From NCBI GenBank assembly GCA_003184365.1, contig NKYR01000082.1:118913-182912 (forward strand): a stretch of 64,000 bases of DNA, in the 5' to 3' direction. Below the pieces are notes generated by a model. It did not search any database, was not told where the DNA came from, and was given only the letters and a program-made list of their open reading frames with translations. Shown piece by piece: positions 38,152 through 50,199 of this stretch; positions within the stretch are counted from its first letter, which is position 1; each line of letters begins with the position of its first letter. This DNA comes from Evernia prunastri (taxonomy: Eukaryota; Ascomycota; Lecanoromycetes; Lecanorales; Parmeliaceae). A program made the translations under genes and the position numbers.

Positions 38152-40250
38152 ATGTACTCGAAAAGTTCTCTTTTCTCAGGCGCAGCTATATCTCTATTCA
38201 TTTCCCGCGCCTCTGCATTCTACCTACCGGGTGTTGCACCAACCACATACAAGGCCAATGAAAGGGTTGAGCTCAATGTCAACCATCTCACACCAGCACT
38301 GTCCGAAAAGGACTCCCAACTACATTCCGTTTTCTCCTTTGACTACTATCACCCCGCATTCCGGTTTTGCAGACCCCCAGATGGACCAAGAGATGTGTCA
38401 GAGTCGCTCGGAAGCATATTGTTTGGAGATCGTATACTTACCTCGCCTTTCGAGCTGAAAATGATGGAGAACGAGTCTTGCAAGGCTCTATGCGAGGAGC
38501 AAAAGTTTGATCAACGAAGCGCCAAATTTGTGAACAGGAGGATATGGCAGAATTACAATCTCAATTGGTTGATCGATGGGCTTCCGGCGGGGCAGCCATA
38601 CACAGACCCTTCAACGAACACGGACTTCACTCTCCGAGGATTCCCACTTGGGATGGTGGATAAGGACCAGAAGGCAGTGCTGAATAACCATTTCGATATT
38701 GTGATTGATTACCATGAAGCTGGCAGCGACAAATACAGAGTTGTTGGTGTTCTGGTGATCCCGTCCTCACGGAGTGGATCTAAAAACCTAGGTAGCGGAA
38801 AAGGAGATTGTGGTAATCCAGAACAACACCTACTGCTTGATGAGAATGGAGACACCTCTGTCACTTGGACCTACGGTGTGTACTGGCGCGAGTCGAAGAC
38901 TGCATGGGCCACGCGGTGGGATAGCTATCTTCACGTTTTCGATCCGAGGATCCACTGGTTTTCGTTGGTAAACTCAGCCGTCATTGTGGTCTTCCTTTGC
39001 GGTAAGTCAATCTTCGTTCGACATGCGCTCCTACCGAGATTGATAACAGACATTTAGGTATGGTTGGAGCTATCCTCGTGCGAGCACTGAGAAAAGACAT
39101 TGCGCGATATAACAGACTCGACTCGTTTAACTTGGACGATCTCTCAGGCACGAATGGCGACGCCGAAAATGATATCCAAGAAGATTCGGGCTGGAAGCTG
39201 GTTCATGGAGACGTTTTTCGGACGCCCAAGAACCCTCTGCTGTTGAGCATCTTCTTGGGCAACGGCTCTCAGCTTTTCGTCATGGTTGGTACCACCATCA
39301 CATTTGCCCTTCTCGGCTTCCTGTCTCCATCGAACCGTGGGTCCCTCGGTACCGTCATGATTCTGCTCTATACTGTCTTCGGCTTCATCGGTGGCTATGT
39401 CTCCGCGCGCGTCTACAAGTCGTTCGGTGGCGAGAAGTGGAAGCAGAATATCGCCATGACGCCCATCATGATTCCTGGAATTGTCTTCGCCACTTTCTTC
39501 TTGCTCAACCTTTTCCTGTGGGCCAAGCGATCAAGTGGCGCGGTGCCATTCACGACCATGCTCGTTATTCTGGGTATCTGGTTTGTCATTAGTGTTCCTC
39601 TCAGCTTCGCAGGTAGCTGGGTAGGCTTCAAGCATGCTGTGAATATACTCCTTGACTTCTCGTTGATGCCCAGAGTGCTAACCGTTTCCGCAGCCTGTCC
39701 AACCACCCGTTCGCGTCAACCAAATCCCGCGCCAGATCCCACCATCAACCACGTACCTACGCCCCATTCCCTCCATGCTCCTCGTCGGCATTCTTCCCTT
39801 CGGTGCCATCTTCGTCGAGCTCTACTTCATCATGAACAACATGTGGTTTGGCAAGGTATACTACATGTTCGGGTTTCTATTCCTCTGCTACGGCATTATG
39901 ATAATCACCTGCGCCGCCGTCACCGTCTTACTCGTCTACTTCTTGCTCTGCAGTGAGAATTATCACTGGCAATGGAGAGCTTTCTGTACGGCCGGGGCAA
40001 GCGCGTTCTATGTGTTCGCCAATGCGCTGTTATACTGGATCAGTAAGCTGAGCTTCGGGAGCTTTACGTCTGGGGTGCTCTATGTGGGGTATAGTCTGTT
40101 GATCAGCTTCTTGTTCTTCATCTTGACTGGTGAGTCGGACTAGCAATCGATGGTCAGATCAAAGGGCTAATACATTATGCAGGAACCATCGGATTCTTCT
40201 CGAGTTGGTTATTCGTGCAGAGGATTTACGGATCTATCAAGATTGATTAA
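38152..40250 (+). CDS. Transmembrane 9 superfamily (EMP70/nonaspanin) protein
   Basis: Endosome/Golgi membrane protein involved in sorting, adhesion and copper/vesicle traffic. Exons 38152-39001, 39058-39638, 39694-40129, 40183-40250 agree in phase, 644 aa. A signal peptide ends near SRASA-FYLPG. The lumenal domain (to about residue 270) has the family blocks YKANERVELNVNHLTP, SFDYYHPAFRFC and ESLGSILFGDRI. Nine hydrophobic segments follow; between them is the hallmark VNQIPRQIPPS, created by splicing of the third exon, then RPIPSMLLVGILPFGAIFVE. The tail YGSIKID carries the C-terminal KxD Golgi-retention signal typical of the family. Confidence 0.95.
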
Positions 40251-40858
40251 AGGAAAAGCAGGAGAGTGAACGAGAGATGACCAGGTCAAGGCGGCTATCT
40301 CATGTAGAACATTGTGACATATGGGTGTTACTGGTGTCGACCAAACATAATGTGATATATTCCACATTCACGCTTCCAGCTTAGATAGGGGAGGAGGTGG
40401 CTTTGTCTATCAATCGATAACATCGACTTGTTTTCGGGGCAACAAGAGAATGGAGCAGAAGTCATGCATAGGGGGGCGAAAGTTCTGAGAGAAATTGTTG
40501 AGTCCGTCCTAAAGTACGGTTCAGGCGCAATGCCAGAACCACGAACTATATAGATGAATCGTCGTTATTCCATCTGTAATAAATTTGATCCTGATGCCTC
40601 AAACCCTTTTTCTAGTGATCACAATATTCTTTGCTGAGAACGCCAATACAATTTCTCACGGTTCCGTAAATGCTTTAGCTCTAGGGCCTCATTTTCAGGG
40701 CTTCGATGAGATCACCGGTCTTCCGCCAATCCCACATTCGACTTCAGTTCGTGTCTTCCCTTCCAATTGAATCCCTCCATAAGCCTCCTCTCTCTTCCTA
40801 TTCCTCTTCCTCTCCCTCCTCCTCCTCTTCTCCTCTCCATCTCCACACCACCCCCGTC
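40251..40858. other. Intergenic region
   Basis: Contains a CT-rich TCCTCTTCCTC simple-sequence block at about 40783-40838 just before the next start codon, a common fungal core-promoter pattern. Confidence 0.5.
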
Positions 40859-41626
40859 ATGGAAGACCCACGTAACAAGCCCCCATCAGCAACACCCAAC
40901 CCAAGCACTCCTCAGCTAACCCACACACACACAAACAGAAGCCGAGATCCCCCAAGTGATCCACCTCCTGACCCAATCCCCGCCCTCCACCCAGCGGAAG
41001 ACCCTGGAAACGTACTTCACGCCGTCCGCCTCCTTCACGCATCCGTTCTGCCGCACCGGCAGCTTCGAGGGCAGCAGGTGGCTGATATGGCAGATATATC
41101 GCTGGTACAAGATCATGAGTCCGAAGATCGAGCTCAGTGTGGATAGCGTCGGTACGTTTCTTTCGCGATTCCTTTTCTCACTGGACCGAAAAAAGATGGG
41201 AGACATGGCGCTGGCCGGTAGAGTATGCGATTTGGAAACCATTGGCTGATCGACTACGCGATGATAGCATACGACCCCAAGAATCTAATCCTCTACGTCT
41301 CCATACATCAACTCTTCCGCATCTGGCTCATCCCATTCTTCTCCACGCACGTCTCCCTCGTCACTGTGCTGCATCTCGTGCCCCAAAAACACACCTCTCC
41401 GACCACGTACCTGATCAAATCGCAAAACGACCTCTACCAAGTCAACGAGTTTGTCAAGTTTGCAAGCCAGTTTGGGATATTGAGTGCGCTTGTGTACGCG
41501 TGGCAGTTGCTTGCGACGCTATTCTGCGTCGTTGGGGCGGGGTTGTTTTGGCCCGTGAGCTGGGTGGAACAGAATATGGTCGGTGGGAACGAGCAGAGGA
41601 GTTTGGTGGATGTTGTTAAAGGTTAA
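40859..41626 (+). CDS. sigF-like / NTF2-like domain protein
   Basis: Exons 40859-40871, 40939-41151, 41268-41626; phases agree, 194 aa. The 13-nt first exon gives MEDP; the first intron contains a CACACACACACA tract and a GCTAAC branch site. The core reads TLETYFTPSASFTHPFCRTG, then RWLIWQIYRWYKIMSPKIEL and NDLYQVNEFVKFASQFG. This matches fungal proteins annotated as sigF-like NTF2-like; the SnoaL/NTF2 cone fold is inferred. A hydrophobic stretch near the C-terminus (LLATLFCVVGAGLFW) suggests a membrane-associated tail. The function is not known. Confidence 0.8.
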
Positions 41627-41897
41627 GGAGGGGAGTGCTAGGTTTTGAGTGTATAGACGTAGATTTACAGGAAATCGTTGCTTTGTCAAAGGCAATGTAT
41701 ACCATGTCTTCCCATTGACCCTCGTTCTGCGTGAACCGCTTAGAGTATCCTGTTGTGTAAGTCTGGGGATATTTTATCAGGGTAGGAAATCTATTTGCTA
41801 TGTAGGCCTGTTAACAGAAGGTACGGATCTCCATGTGCATTTATCCACGTGATTCCTCCATCCTTAAACAATTCACTTCTTATGGTGGCCACCAATT

Positions 41898-43714
41898 CTA
41901 TTCATGAGGATACCTTTTCAATCCCAGCCCATTCCTAATCGAGTCTTCTCTTTTGACGATCCTCAATGGCAATGCACTTCCAATGCCCGAGAGCACGAAA
42001 GGTGCCCACTTCCACCTGAAGGGATTGATCACGACGCAGAATACGAACCAATACATCAATTCAGAGTAAGTAAAGAAGTCGAAGGCTCCGGTTGGGGCAC
42101 GACGTTTGACGAATTTGGTCATGTCGATCCATCGTTTCATCCACTTTTCTTGTGGCCTTGCGAGCGGGTCGACGAGGAACATGAGAAGCAAGCGCGTATA
42201 AATGCCAATGTGGTACTATATATGTATAAGTCAGCTTCCCTTTATCAGCGCTAGAGTTGAGGTTCCAGCAGAGAAGTGGCGTGGAAAAAGTTCTTTTGCG
42301 ATGCCACGGATTCAACTAAAGGAAGAGAATAGGCTCTCTAGTAAGACTTACATTGCCCACAGTTCCTATTGCATTAACGTATGTGCAGTTGTTGGCTAGG
42401 GGCATATTGGTCAGCAAAGCTTTCAAGCCGGCAAATCGGCAATTGCTCAGGGACAATGCTTACCGCAGACAGACATATGTTGGGGAGGAAAGACTATAAT
42501 GACTCATTGTTAGGATCAATTTTCAATAATCTCAGTGTCAGAGTTTACCTTGAAGATACCAATCGGGCGGTGCGTAAGGTTCTTTGAATACTTCGTTCGG
42601 CAAGAAAGCCAAACTGGATCGAGCGAAGCCAGTCGCCATGATTACCATGTCTCCCTCCACGACACTTTCTCGGCCGGGCCCGCCCTTAGGAACTCCCCTC
42701 GCGCGGTGATTAAAGCGAATGCCGTTCTCAGTGAAGCCAATAATGTCACCTCGAAGCCACTCGGCCTTGCCTGCACGGATCTGGTGAAAAATGTCCGAGT
42801 TGACCATGGGAGTTTCTGTGAAGAGACCTTCAGACTTGGGCGCAAGGTCGTCCAAATCTCGGTAGAAGAAGATGCGAAGGAGCGACTCAGGGATCCAGGA
42901 GAAGATCGTTTCTTGACCAAATATGTTGAAGGCGAAGAGCGTGTCGACGAAAGCATTGCGAGGAATAATCCACTTTTCTGAGCGTGCGAGGACCGAGGTC
43001 GATTTGGCCCCAGTGTGGATAACGAATTCTAGTGCTTCCACGGCAGATGCGCCGCCTCCTATGACAAGGACCTTTTTGCCCTGTGCTGTTTTTCCATCTA
43101 GCCTCGAAGAGTGGTATACTTCGCCTTTGAAGTTTTCTTGACCAGGCATGTGAGGTATTTTTGGATCACCACAACTTCCCACAGCAGCCATTACTCCGTC
43201 GAAGCGACCATTTGAAGGATCATTGACGATCCATAGCCCTTGCTTGTCTTTAGTGACAGAGGTGACCCAGGTGTTGAACTTGGTGCGTTCCTGTAGACCG
43301 TAGCGTTTCCAGAGTTGGGTGATCTGGGAGACGATTTGTTGTCGGTCCGGGTAGCCAGCACTCCATCTGACCGAGGGATGAAAGCGGTACATTATACTGT
43401 GGATCTGAAGGCCGGAGGTGTTGTTGACTTTCTGCGCAGCTAGTCAATGCAGGCAGCTCCGCCTTGCGAGAGTCTCGACTCACGGCCCAAATACCACCCA
43501 AGCTATTCTCGTCCCCAGCTTCGAATATGGTGACATCAAAACCATGACCGACACAGTGAGCAGCTGACGAGACGCCGGTCAGCCCTGCACCGATGATGGC
43601 AATTCTCGGTCTGCTGAGACGGGCGTTAGGTGGGGGAGGGGCTGGTGAGAGGAGCTTGTCAAGAATCCACTGAAGGATAGAGTACAAGAATTGTATGGGG
43701 TGGATGGCCATCAT
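41898..43714 (-). CDS. FAD-dependent monooxygenase, membrane-associated
   Basis: Class-B flavin monooxygenase type. Minus-strand exons 43714-43484, 43431-42549, 42493-42464, 42395-42352, 42215-41898; all phases agree, 501 aa. The N-terminus begins with a hydrophobic helix (HPIQFLYSILQWILDKLLS). FAD motif: IAIIGAGLTGVSSAA. The FMO-identifying region is FKGEVYHSS. NADPH motif: VLVIGGGASAVEALE. Later IMATGFARSS is the conserved ATG motif. The two tiny exons (30 and 44 nt) encode FPPQHMSVCANNCTY and NAIGTVGN, which are conserved in this fungal subgroup and support the splicing. The C-terminal third (TRLLLMFLVDP..., FFTYSELMYWFVFCVV) is hydrophobic. The substrate is unknown; no biosynthetic cluster lies next to it. 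Confidence 0.9.
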
Positions 43715-44204
43715 GAACAGCGTAGGGTGTCCAGACTTCAGCAATGCCTCCAATCGATCAAATCAACGGAGAGAAAGAAGTGCAATGGAGCATGGACGGA
43801 GCATGCTTTTCGTACCTTTACAACATAAGTACATTACTCTATTACGGAGGGAATTCCGTCATTAAGAACACCCGGCAGCTCGCGGATCCAACGGATCAAC
43901 GAGTTTAACGGCTGCCGGCCCGCTTCTCTTGGCAACGGTCAAAGTAGCCGAGCCATGCTTTCTTTACTTTAGGCCTTCCTTTATTCGGGTGATTGAAGTC
44001 ACTTGGGATTGGAGACTCGATCTTTGGTTTGGCCGGTTAACAGTGCAAGCATTTGGGTTGCCCTTCAGCTTGTACCATGAGATATAGACGCGGGAGTTGA
44101 TGTCCAAAGTCACGGGTGTTGTATCTTTGTATCTTTGAAACGTCTTGCCCTTGGAGCGCCTTGAGAGTCCTCATAGTCGCAAGTCGTTCAATTTGACTGC
44201 TAAG
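43715..44204. promoter_or_regulatory. Divergent intergenic region monooxygenase / PCI gene
   Basis: 490 bp between two divergent start codons; must hold both promoters. No specific site recognised. Confidence 0.45.
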
Positions 44205-45981
44205 ATGAGCCCTCCTACCTTGGACCAATTTTTGGGAGAGATCGCGGGAATTATCAAGGAGAAGAATGGCACACAATTACAGGAGTATCTAATATACGAG
44301 CCTCCTCTTCCTCCTCTATATAACAAGATCGTCTTGGAAATCAAGCAGTTCTACCCTCCTAGCAGCCAAAAGGCACTCGAGAACAAGTGCATCTCGTTCA
44401 TTCCGGAGTATGATGAAGGTGACGATGGTGGCTCACGGACGGCCTTTGTCATGTTTATGGTCAAGTACTTTGCTTTCCTAAGAGACGTCAACATAGATAA
44501 CCTCATCGAGACGCATGACATGCTCAAAGCGTTGCTCAAGTGCGTGATTCCTCCTTGTCGATCGCCGCAATGCTAATTCCCTTCACAGCCAATCCATCCT
44601 TGCGTTGAGCTCCTCTATAGGTGTCATCGTTCTGCCAACTGTCATCTCATTGTCACGTACTCTTGCCCGACTGGCAATTGGTCTGGACAAAAGACCCGAG
44701 TTGATAGAGCACCTGATCAGACGAGAGTCTGTAGTGGAGAGCGAAGCTGTTGAGAGAGTAACCTTGGTGGAAAGCTCTGCCAATGTGATAAGAGAGGCAT
44801 TTAAGAAATGCCTGAGCGAACGAAGTGGTCCGCCTTCCGGCATTGATAGCAACGGAAAGCCCGAAGGAAGACGAATTGGGATCTACCTAATGGCGAATCT
44901 TTGCCTAAAGCTCTTCTTCCATTGCCGAAAGCTTCGAAGCGCCGAACAAATATTTGGAAACATTTACCAGCAGTCGCCTCCACTAGGTCTCTTCCCAGCC
45001 GCTCAACGAGTCACCTTTTTATATTACCTCGGACGGTATCTTTTCGCCAACAATCACTTCTACCGCTCTCAACTCGCTCTTCAAAGCGCTTACGATCAGT
45101 GCCATGTTCAATGTATTAACCAGCGCCGCCTCATCCTCATTTATCTCACCACTTCCAATATTATACTAGGCCGGTTTCCATCCTCTCGGCTGCTCCAGCG
45201 GCCTGAAGCAGCAGGTCTTGGTGAAAAGTTCACACCAATTTGCGCGGCCATTGCCAAAGGCGATCTTGCGTCTTTCCGCAAATACATGGACCTCGACGCC
45301 CAAAACGCTGAATGGTTCCTTCAGAAGCGTATACTTCTCCAGCTTTCGAATCGTTGCGAGGTACTTGTCTGGCGGTCCCTAGCACGCCGAACATTTACAC
45401 TCTCCGGGTACCAAGGCGCTCTTACATCCCAAGGCGATGTTACCAGAAAAGCAGCCCCTACGCTTTCGCTTCAGGACATGCTTGCGCTAGCTACGTTCCT
45501 CGAGAAGAGAGTACTCGGTTTTGCTGAAAATACACCAAAACATAATGGGCTTACGAACGGCCATACTAGCGCTCATACCAATGCGATATTCGTTTTTCCA
45601 AAGGCCCAAACAACACCACCTCCTCAGGGGGTGGACGCAGAAGTGCCTTATGGTTATGTCGACCCCGACCTGGCGGATGTCGTCGACCCAGAACCTCCGT
45701 TACTACCAACTATGGAGATGCTTGAATCCATCATCGCCTCACTCATTGAGCAAGGCCTACTACATGGCTTCATTAGTCATGCGCAACATCGGTTCGCAAT
45801 AACAGGCGTAAGAGACGCACGTCCTGTCCAGGTGGGGTTCCCACGTGTTTGGGATGTGATCAATGCAAGGGCAAACGAAGAAGTGCCTGGATGGGTAAAG
45901 GAGAGAAAAGCGCCTGCTTTTGGACCAGGGATGGTGGTCAATTTGAGTGGAGCGAGACCAGTTGGTGCAGCGTCAGGGTAG
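44205..45981 (+). CDS. PCI-domain protein, Thp1/PCID2 type
   Basis: Exons 44205-44539 and 44589-45981 give 575 aa. Paired helices run throughout, and the PCI core includes AAQRVTFLYYLGRYLFANNH, the Tyr/Gly-rich repeat shared by PCID2/Thp1 and Csn12, then QRRLILIYLTTSNIILGRFP and AIAKGDLASFRKYMDLD. The winged-helix part is near the C-terminus (MLESIIASLIEQGLLHGFIS). Thp1 pairs with Sac3 in TREX-2, which couples transcription to mRNA export at the nuclear pore. It is longer than human PCID2 (about 400 aa) because of an N-terminal extension and an insert near residues 440-480 rich in N, P and T. Csn12 is the alternative reading. Confidence 0.85.
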
Positions 45982-46610
45982 ATGAGGATCGTTACTCCTC
46001 GCTTTGCTTGCTTAGAGGGTGGTGTCGCTGTCAGCTCTGCTTGCTCACATACGAAGTAACTGAATATTCTGGTGGCTGAAGGCCGAGTCCCTACACGCCA
46101 CCGGTCGCTCCACCTGTCGGCTCTGCCTAACGGAAAACTCGGCAGTTATTACCAGACGCAAGCCTTCTGAGCACTCGCATTACTCGAAGTCTGCACTTGG
46201 GTGACCTCCCGAGACGAGGGGCTGGAAGTAGGTGGGACTGTCGTTTTTGGATCTGTACTTCATCCGGCTTCGTCGCGGTGCTGCCATCGTCTGTGAATGT
46301 GCTAGAGACCAAGGTTCAAGCTGAGCGAGCAAGGAGATCGCATTGCAATAGGCCGGGTAGGGCGAACGACAGACAGATTTGTGGTACTAGTTCTGATTTG
46401 GAACAGGGGTTGGAATTGGTCTCCTGGCGATAGAAATTAAGGACGCTTGAGGAGAGGAACGCCGATATGGTTCACGGTCATGTCAGGAATATCGTGAATA
46501 CTGCCATGTACTCGTGTAGCAGCCAAGCCCCATAGATGGCTATCCCTCAAAGGCTGCATGCCTGCAAAGACCCTTTGATAGAAACCATATTCCTTCTATA
46601 ACATCGTATC
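45982..46610. other. Intergenic region between convergent genes
   Basis: 3' flanks of the PCI gene and LCP5. Nothing else recognised. Confidence 0.5.
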
Positions 46611-47636
46611 TCATCGCCTTTTCCTCCCAACTCCTTTTTTAACCCTCTTCTCCCACGCTTGCCCCACTCTCCCCTCGTCCCCTCCACCCCCCTCCCTCTT
46701 CCTCTTCCCGCCCCTACCCTTCAACCCCTCAAACTCATACCCCCCCAACCCGCCCACCAAATCCTCCCCAAAGCTCTCCCCCAACCCTCTATCCCTCTTT
46801 TGCTTCTTACTCTTCTTCTCCTCCGGCAGCCTGACCAGCCTCATCTCCTCGTACGCCCTCCGCTCCTCCTCCCGCTCCTTCTCCCGCCCCCTCAACCCGC
46901 TGCCCGCCCCAATGGACGGTTCCGCGACCGGCGCGTCGTCCAATTCTTCACGGACGAACTCGTTAAGCGTGTGCGATCGCCGGGGCTTGACCTCCTTCTT
47001 GCGGGACGAGGCGTCCGTGGTGGGCAGGGCCGTGGGCGTGATGCGCGGGGGCCGGTAGAGACCGTCGGAGGCGGATTGCCGGGCGGCTGTGGTGGTCTCG
47101 GAGGGGCGCGCGAAGGCGGATGGGTTGGGGCGGTGGGCGAGATCGGGGATCGCGGGTCGTGGGGCGGGGGAGGCGTCGGAGTCGCTGGCGGATGCACCTG
47201 ATCTGGCTTCGCTCTGCTCTGTGGTGCGGGGTGTTTTGAGAGCGCTTTTGTCGGGGGCTGGTACGGTGGAGGCTTCGGAGGCGGTGAGTAGTAGCTTGTC
47301 GAGTTGGTATTTGAGTCGGCCTTCGAGTGGGCGGACGCCCTTTTCGATGTATACGCGCAGCTCGACGAGTTTCTGGGTGACGGCGTCGTTCAACGGGGAT
47401 GTTGCTGCCTCTTCTTCTTCTGCTGGGTTGGGTGAGGATTGGTTGCGTAGTTTGAGGATGATTAGGAAGACGAGATTATGCAGGTAGGAGAGGAGTAATT
47501 CGTTCTTGGTGTCTAAGAGAGAGATGCCGTCGGCTGGTGGGGCGAGGTTTGTGGACGTAGGGAGGGAGGAGGATGCCGAGGTCAGAGAATCGGTGAGGGT
47601 GGTGAGGAGAGCTGATAGCACTGCTGGTGCAGCCAT
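46611..47636 (-). CDS. LCP5: U3 snoRNP-associated protein Lcp5/neuroguidin
   Basis: Sas10/Utp3/C1D-family protein needed for early 18S rRNA processing. Single exon, 341 aa from the ATG at 47636 (the frame is open further upstream, but MAAPAVLSALL is the family-like start). The Sas10/C1D helical domain is at residues ~30-115: SLLDTKNELLLSYLHNLVFL, then VEKGVRPLEGRLKYQLDKLL-type sequence. The middle is disordered, with YRPPRITPTALPT matching the family's YxPPxi block. Long basic stretches (KKSKKQKRDRGLGESFGEDL; GGKRKREG; WEKRVKKGVGRKRR at the end) fit nucleolar location. Confidence 0.92.
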   Translation of the reverse strand: MAAPAVLSALLTTLTDSLTSASSSLPTSTNLAPPADGISLLDTKNELLLSYLHNLVFLIILKLRNQSSPNPAEEEEAATSPLNDAVTQKLVELRVYIEKGVRPLEGRLKYQLDKLLLTASEASTVPAPDKSALKTPRTTEQSEARSGASASDSDASPAPRPAIPDLAHRPNPSAFARPSETTTAARQSASDGLYRPPRITPTALPTTDASSRKKEVKPRRSHTLNEFVREELDDAPVAEPSIGAGSGLRGREKEREEERRAYEEMRLVRLPEEKKSKKQKRDRGLGESFGEDLVGGLGGYEFEGLKGRGGKRKREGGGGDEGRVGQAWEKRVKKGVGRKRR

Positions 47637-47989
47637 GTTCAGATGCTTATGGACACTTGAATAGTTTCGCAAGATTTGAGTACTTTGAGGAATTTCGAGA
47701 TGGCAATTTTTCGCGGCTTGGCAGGTGAGTAGAACCCTTTTTGCTACATGCACATCCCTTTATTCTACACGGACACCCCCCCTCTACCCTACCTAGGTCC
47801 CCACAGGTCGTGTATCAGCTCGTCTGAGGTGACACTAAGGTAGTGCTTGGTTGAGGTGAGCATATCCTGAATATATCTCCAAGATAACGATATTAGTATA
47901 AACATTTTAAACAACTCACAGCATATGCTTAACATATGCTTCAAGACAGATAATAACAAGGTACGATAATGCTTTATATAAAAAGTAGA

Positions 47990-48046
47990 GGCTGGCTTTC
48001 AGGGGCTGGTTCTCAGGGGCTGACCCCTAGCGACTGGCTTTCAAGT
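47990..48046. repeat. Degenerate ~14-bp tandem repeat
   Basis: Units of the type GGCTGGYTYTCAGG: two clear copies (47990-48003, 48004-48017) followed by two diverged copies. Confidence 0.75.
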
Positions 48047-48601
48047 AATCCAGGACTTCTTGTTTATAATTATTATCTATCTCAGAGCATATGCCAGACA
48101 TATACTTATAGCATTTGCTATGAGTTATTCAGAATGAGAGGATTTTTTTTGGCTACGGGAAAATCCATTGGCGGTGAAAACCGATTATACTTAGCATATG
48201 CTGGGCTCAATTCAGCCGAGCACATAGCCCCATTACTTAACATATGCTGGCCTTAACCTACTGCGCGGGAGGAGTTATTTAGTACGAAGTGTACTCTCGA
48301 GGTGTCCTGCCCCGAAACAACTTGCTTCGAAATCGCCGCAGGCAGAAATTATCTAATTTGCTTCCAGAGATGCTCACAGGACTGCCTACACAGCAGGCTT
48401 GCACACCAGGTGAGGAAGGATCTAAATTACTCCCTAGGTTGCTTCGCCACAGGCGAGGATCCCACTCCTCGATGCTATCATCGGTGGACTTGTTGCTCCC
48501 ACAGGTAGACTTAATGGCTGATGCTATGTCTCCTCGTTAACCTAGCTCTCACTGAGCTACCACAGGCAGCCGCTATGGAAGAATAAACCTCTACCACCGC
48601 A

Positions 48602-48631
48602 ATTATACTAATATAGATTATACTAATATAG
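48602..48631. repeat. Perfect 15-bp tandem duplication
   Basis: ATTATACTAATATAG occurs twice head-to-tail with no mismatch, in AT-rich intergenic DNA. Confidence 0.9.
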
Positions 48632-49310
48632 GGTTTCTGTTGGTTTCACATAGGTGTGATTGTCCAGTTACTTATCACTACTTGCATATGCATAGTCTTG
48701 ATAATTGTAAATGTAGATGCATTGCTAAGAGGTGCAGGCGAAGAGGCAAGATATACCTCTTCGCTTAGCTAGTGTGTGTGCCTAGTGTTGCGCTAGGCGC
48801 GCAGTCAACTATCACCAGCCTCTACTGTGCTATGAACATAGATGCTATTAATGCATACTAACAGTTTCGTAGCATTTGTGAACGGTGGAACTTCAATAGT
48901 GCTTGAGACTGTCTTCTATTCTGCAAGACCTTGGGCTGCAGTAGAATCGGTTTGTGAGGAGTGGGGAGCTTTTGCGGCACCAGCACATTGAGGATCCCAA
49001 AGCAATCGCAGTAACGGCGTGGTCGCAGCTACGCCGTTGCAATAACTTATATCTACAACATCCAGCACTTTTCCTTTACTATGATTACGATACTTGCTTT
49101 GAAAAGCAGGATACCACCGATAAACAACTGGTTTTAGTTCTGATCCTCAATTGCGTTTCTTAATTTTTAATAAATTTGAGATACTCTGTTGGAATCTGGC
49201 AAGAGGCCGCGAGGCTGAAGGACACGTTTTCCCTCTTCGACTTAACAAAGTCGAATGACACGTGGTACCGTCTTCAAACAATTTACCTTGGCAATCCGCG
49301 TAACTTTCTC

Positions 49311-50199
49311 ATGGCCCAATATATTGAGGAGGGACCTGAAGTAGTATCATCAGAGTCTCTTCCAGAGGTATACTACTCTTCGCTGGGCAAAGAGGTTGCG
49401 GATCCAGTTGACGAAGGGAACGTTCAATTTATATTATTGAGATCGAGACCAAGGTGGTTTTGGCTTTGCCTGGTAGCAGTCTTTGTCATTCTTGCTGCTG
49501 CTGTCGGTGGAGGTGTTGGTGGAACTCGTGCTAGCAAGCATGATCCAAAGTAACCACCTTCCTCCAAAGACTTTGTCCTGGAGTGGCGATTGCTGACTCG
49601 ATAAGTCCATCACAAGCAAGCTCGAGTCCCGAAGAACCTACCATATCTTCAATTCCTGCTGCCAGTACGGCTCCAATGACCCGCCAAGGTTCTTCAGCGC
49701 CCATTACGCCATCAACGCCTGGTACGGCTTCTGCGTCGTCTACCCAGGTTTCGCTGTCACCAACCGCTACTTCTGGCACTGCAGCAGTAGAATGTCCTTC
49801 CGCCAATTTGACGACTTATGTTCCAGGACCTGGATCCATCTTCACCAAGATCTGTGACGTTGACTGGCCGGCAGGAGCAGCTTCGGACAATGGCCAAGTC
49901 CAGGACCTCGATCGTCAGGTCAATCTCAGATGTATCAAGTGAACTGGACAAACTCAGCTGACAGCTTCTAGGTTGCATACACAATGAACGTTTGCATTGA
50001 TGCTTGCTATGAGTATAATCTGGGTAATCACAGCTCCAGCTGCGTGGGCGTAACGTACAATGCAAATCTGACAAGTGCGATGTTCTATACCCACGCAAAT
50101 TGCTTCTTGAAAAGCGCTGTTGCAGCTCAAAACTCTCCCAGCGGCGCCTTGGTTGAGAGCGCTGCACTCAGAAGCTCGTGGATCGAGATCGTGGTATAA
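49311..50199 (+). CDS. Single-pass membrane protein with Cys-containing outer domain
   Basis: Proposed exons 49311-49549, 49606-49918, 49972-50199; phases agree, 259 aa. The N-terminal ~45 residues (MAQYIEEGPEVV...LPEVYYSSLGKEVAD) are of a kind common in helotialean surface proteins. A basic cluster (RSRPRW) and one membrane helix (FWLCLVAVFVILAAAVG) act as signal anchor, followed by a Ser/Thr/Pro-rich stalk and a C-terminal domain with Cys pairs: CPSANLTTYVPGPG...KICDVDW, then MNVCIDACYEYN, SCVGVTYNANLT and NCFLKSA. The last pattern resembles fungal PAN/apple-like outer domains, so a role in cell-wall contact is plausible. Both introns rest on GCTGAC branch sites; the first has a weak donor (GTAACC) and is the least certain point. 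Confidence 0.7.

Larger units (their letters stand above)
47637..49310. other. Repeat-bearing gene-poor region
   Basis: No gene supported. Contents: four exact GCATATGC palindromes (47921, 48087, 48194, 48684) plus two CATATGC copies (47933, 48241); about four degenerate ~14-bp tandem units GGCTGGYTYTCAGG at 47990-48046; and a perfect 15-bp tandem duplication ATTATACTAATATAG at 48602-48631. A 68-codon cysteine-rich open frame (48302-48508) has no signal peptide and is not called. The composition is more AT-rich than the flanking genes. It may be old transposon debris. Confidence 0.55.

Noticed and set aside
41898..43714. Secondary-metabolite cluster around the monooxygenase
   Set aside because: No polyketide synthase, peptide synthetase, terpene synthase or pathway regulator lies nearby; neighbours are housekeeping genes.
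48302..48508. Cysteine-rich 68-codon frame
   Set aside because: No signal peptide, no splice partners, and it lies in repeat debris; treated as chance.
49176..49310. Upstream extension of the membrane-protein frame
   Set aside because: The frame is open, but the conserved-looking N-terminus starts at the ATG at 49311; the upstream start would be a TTG.
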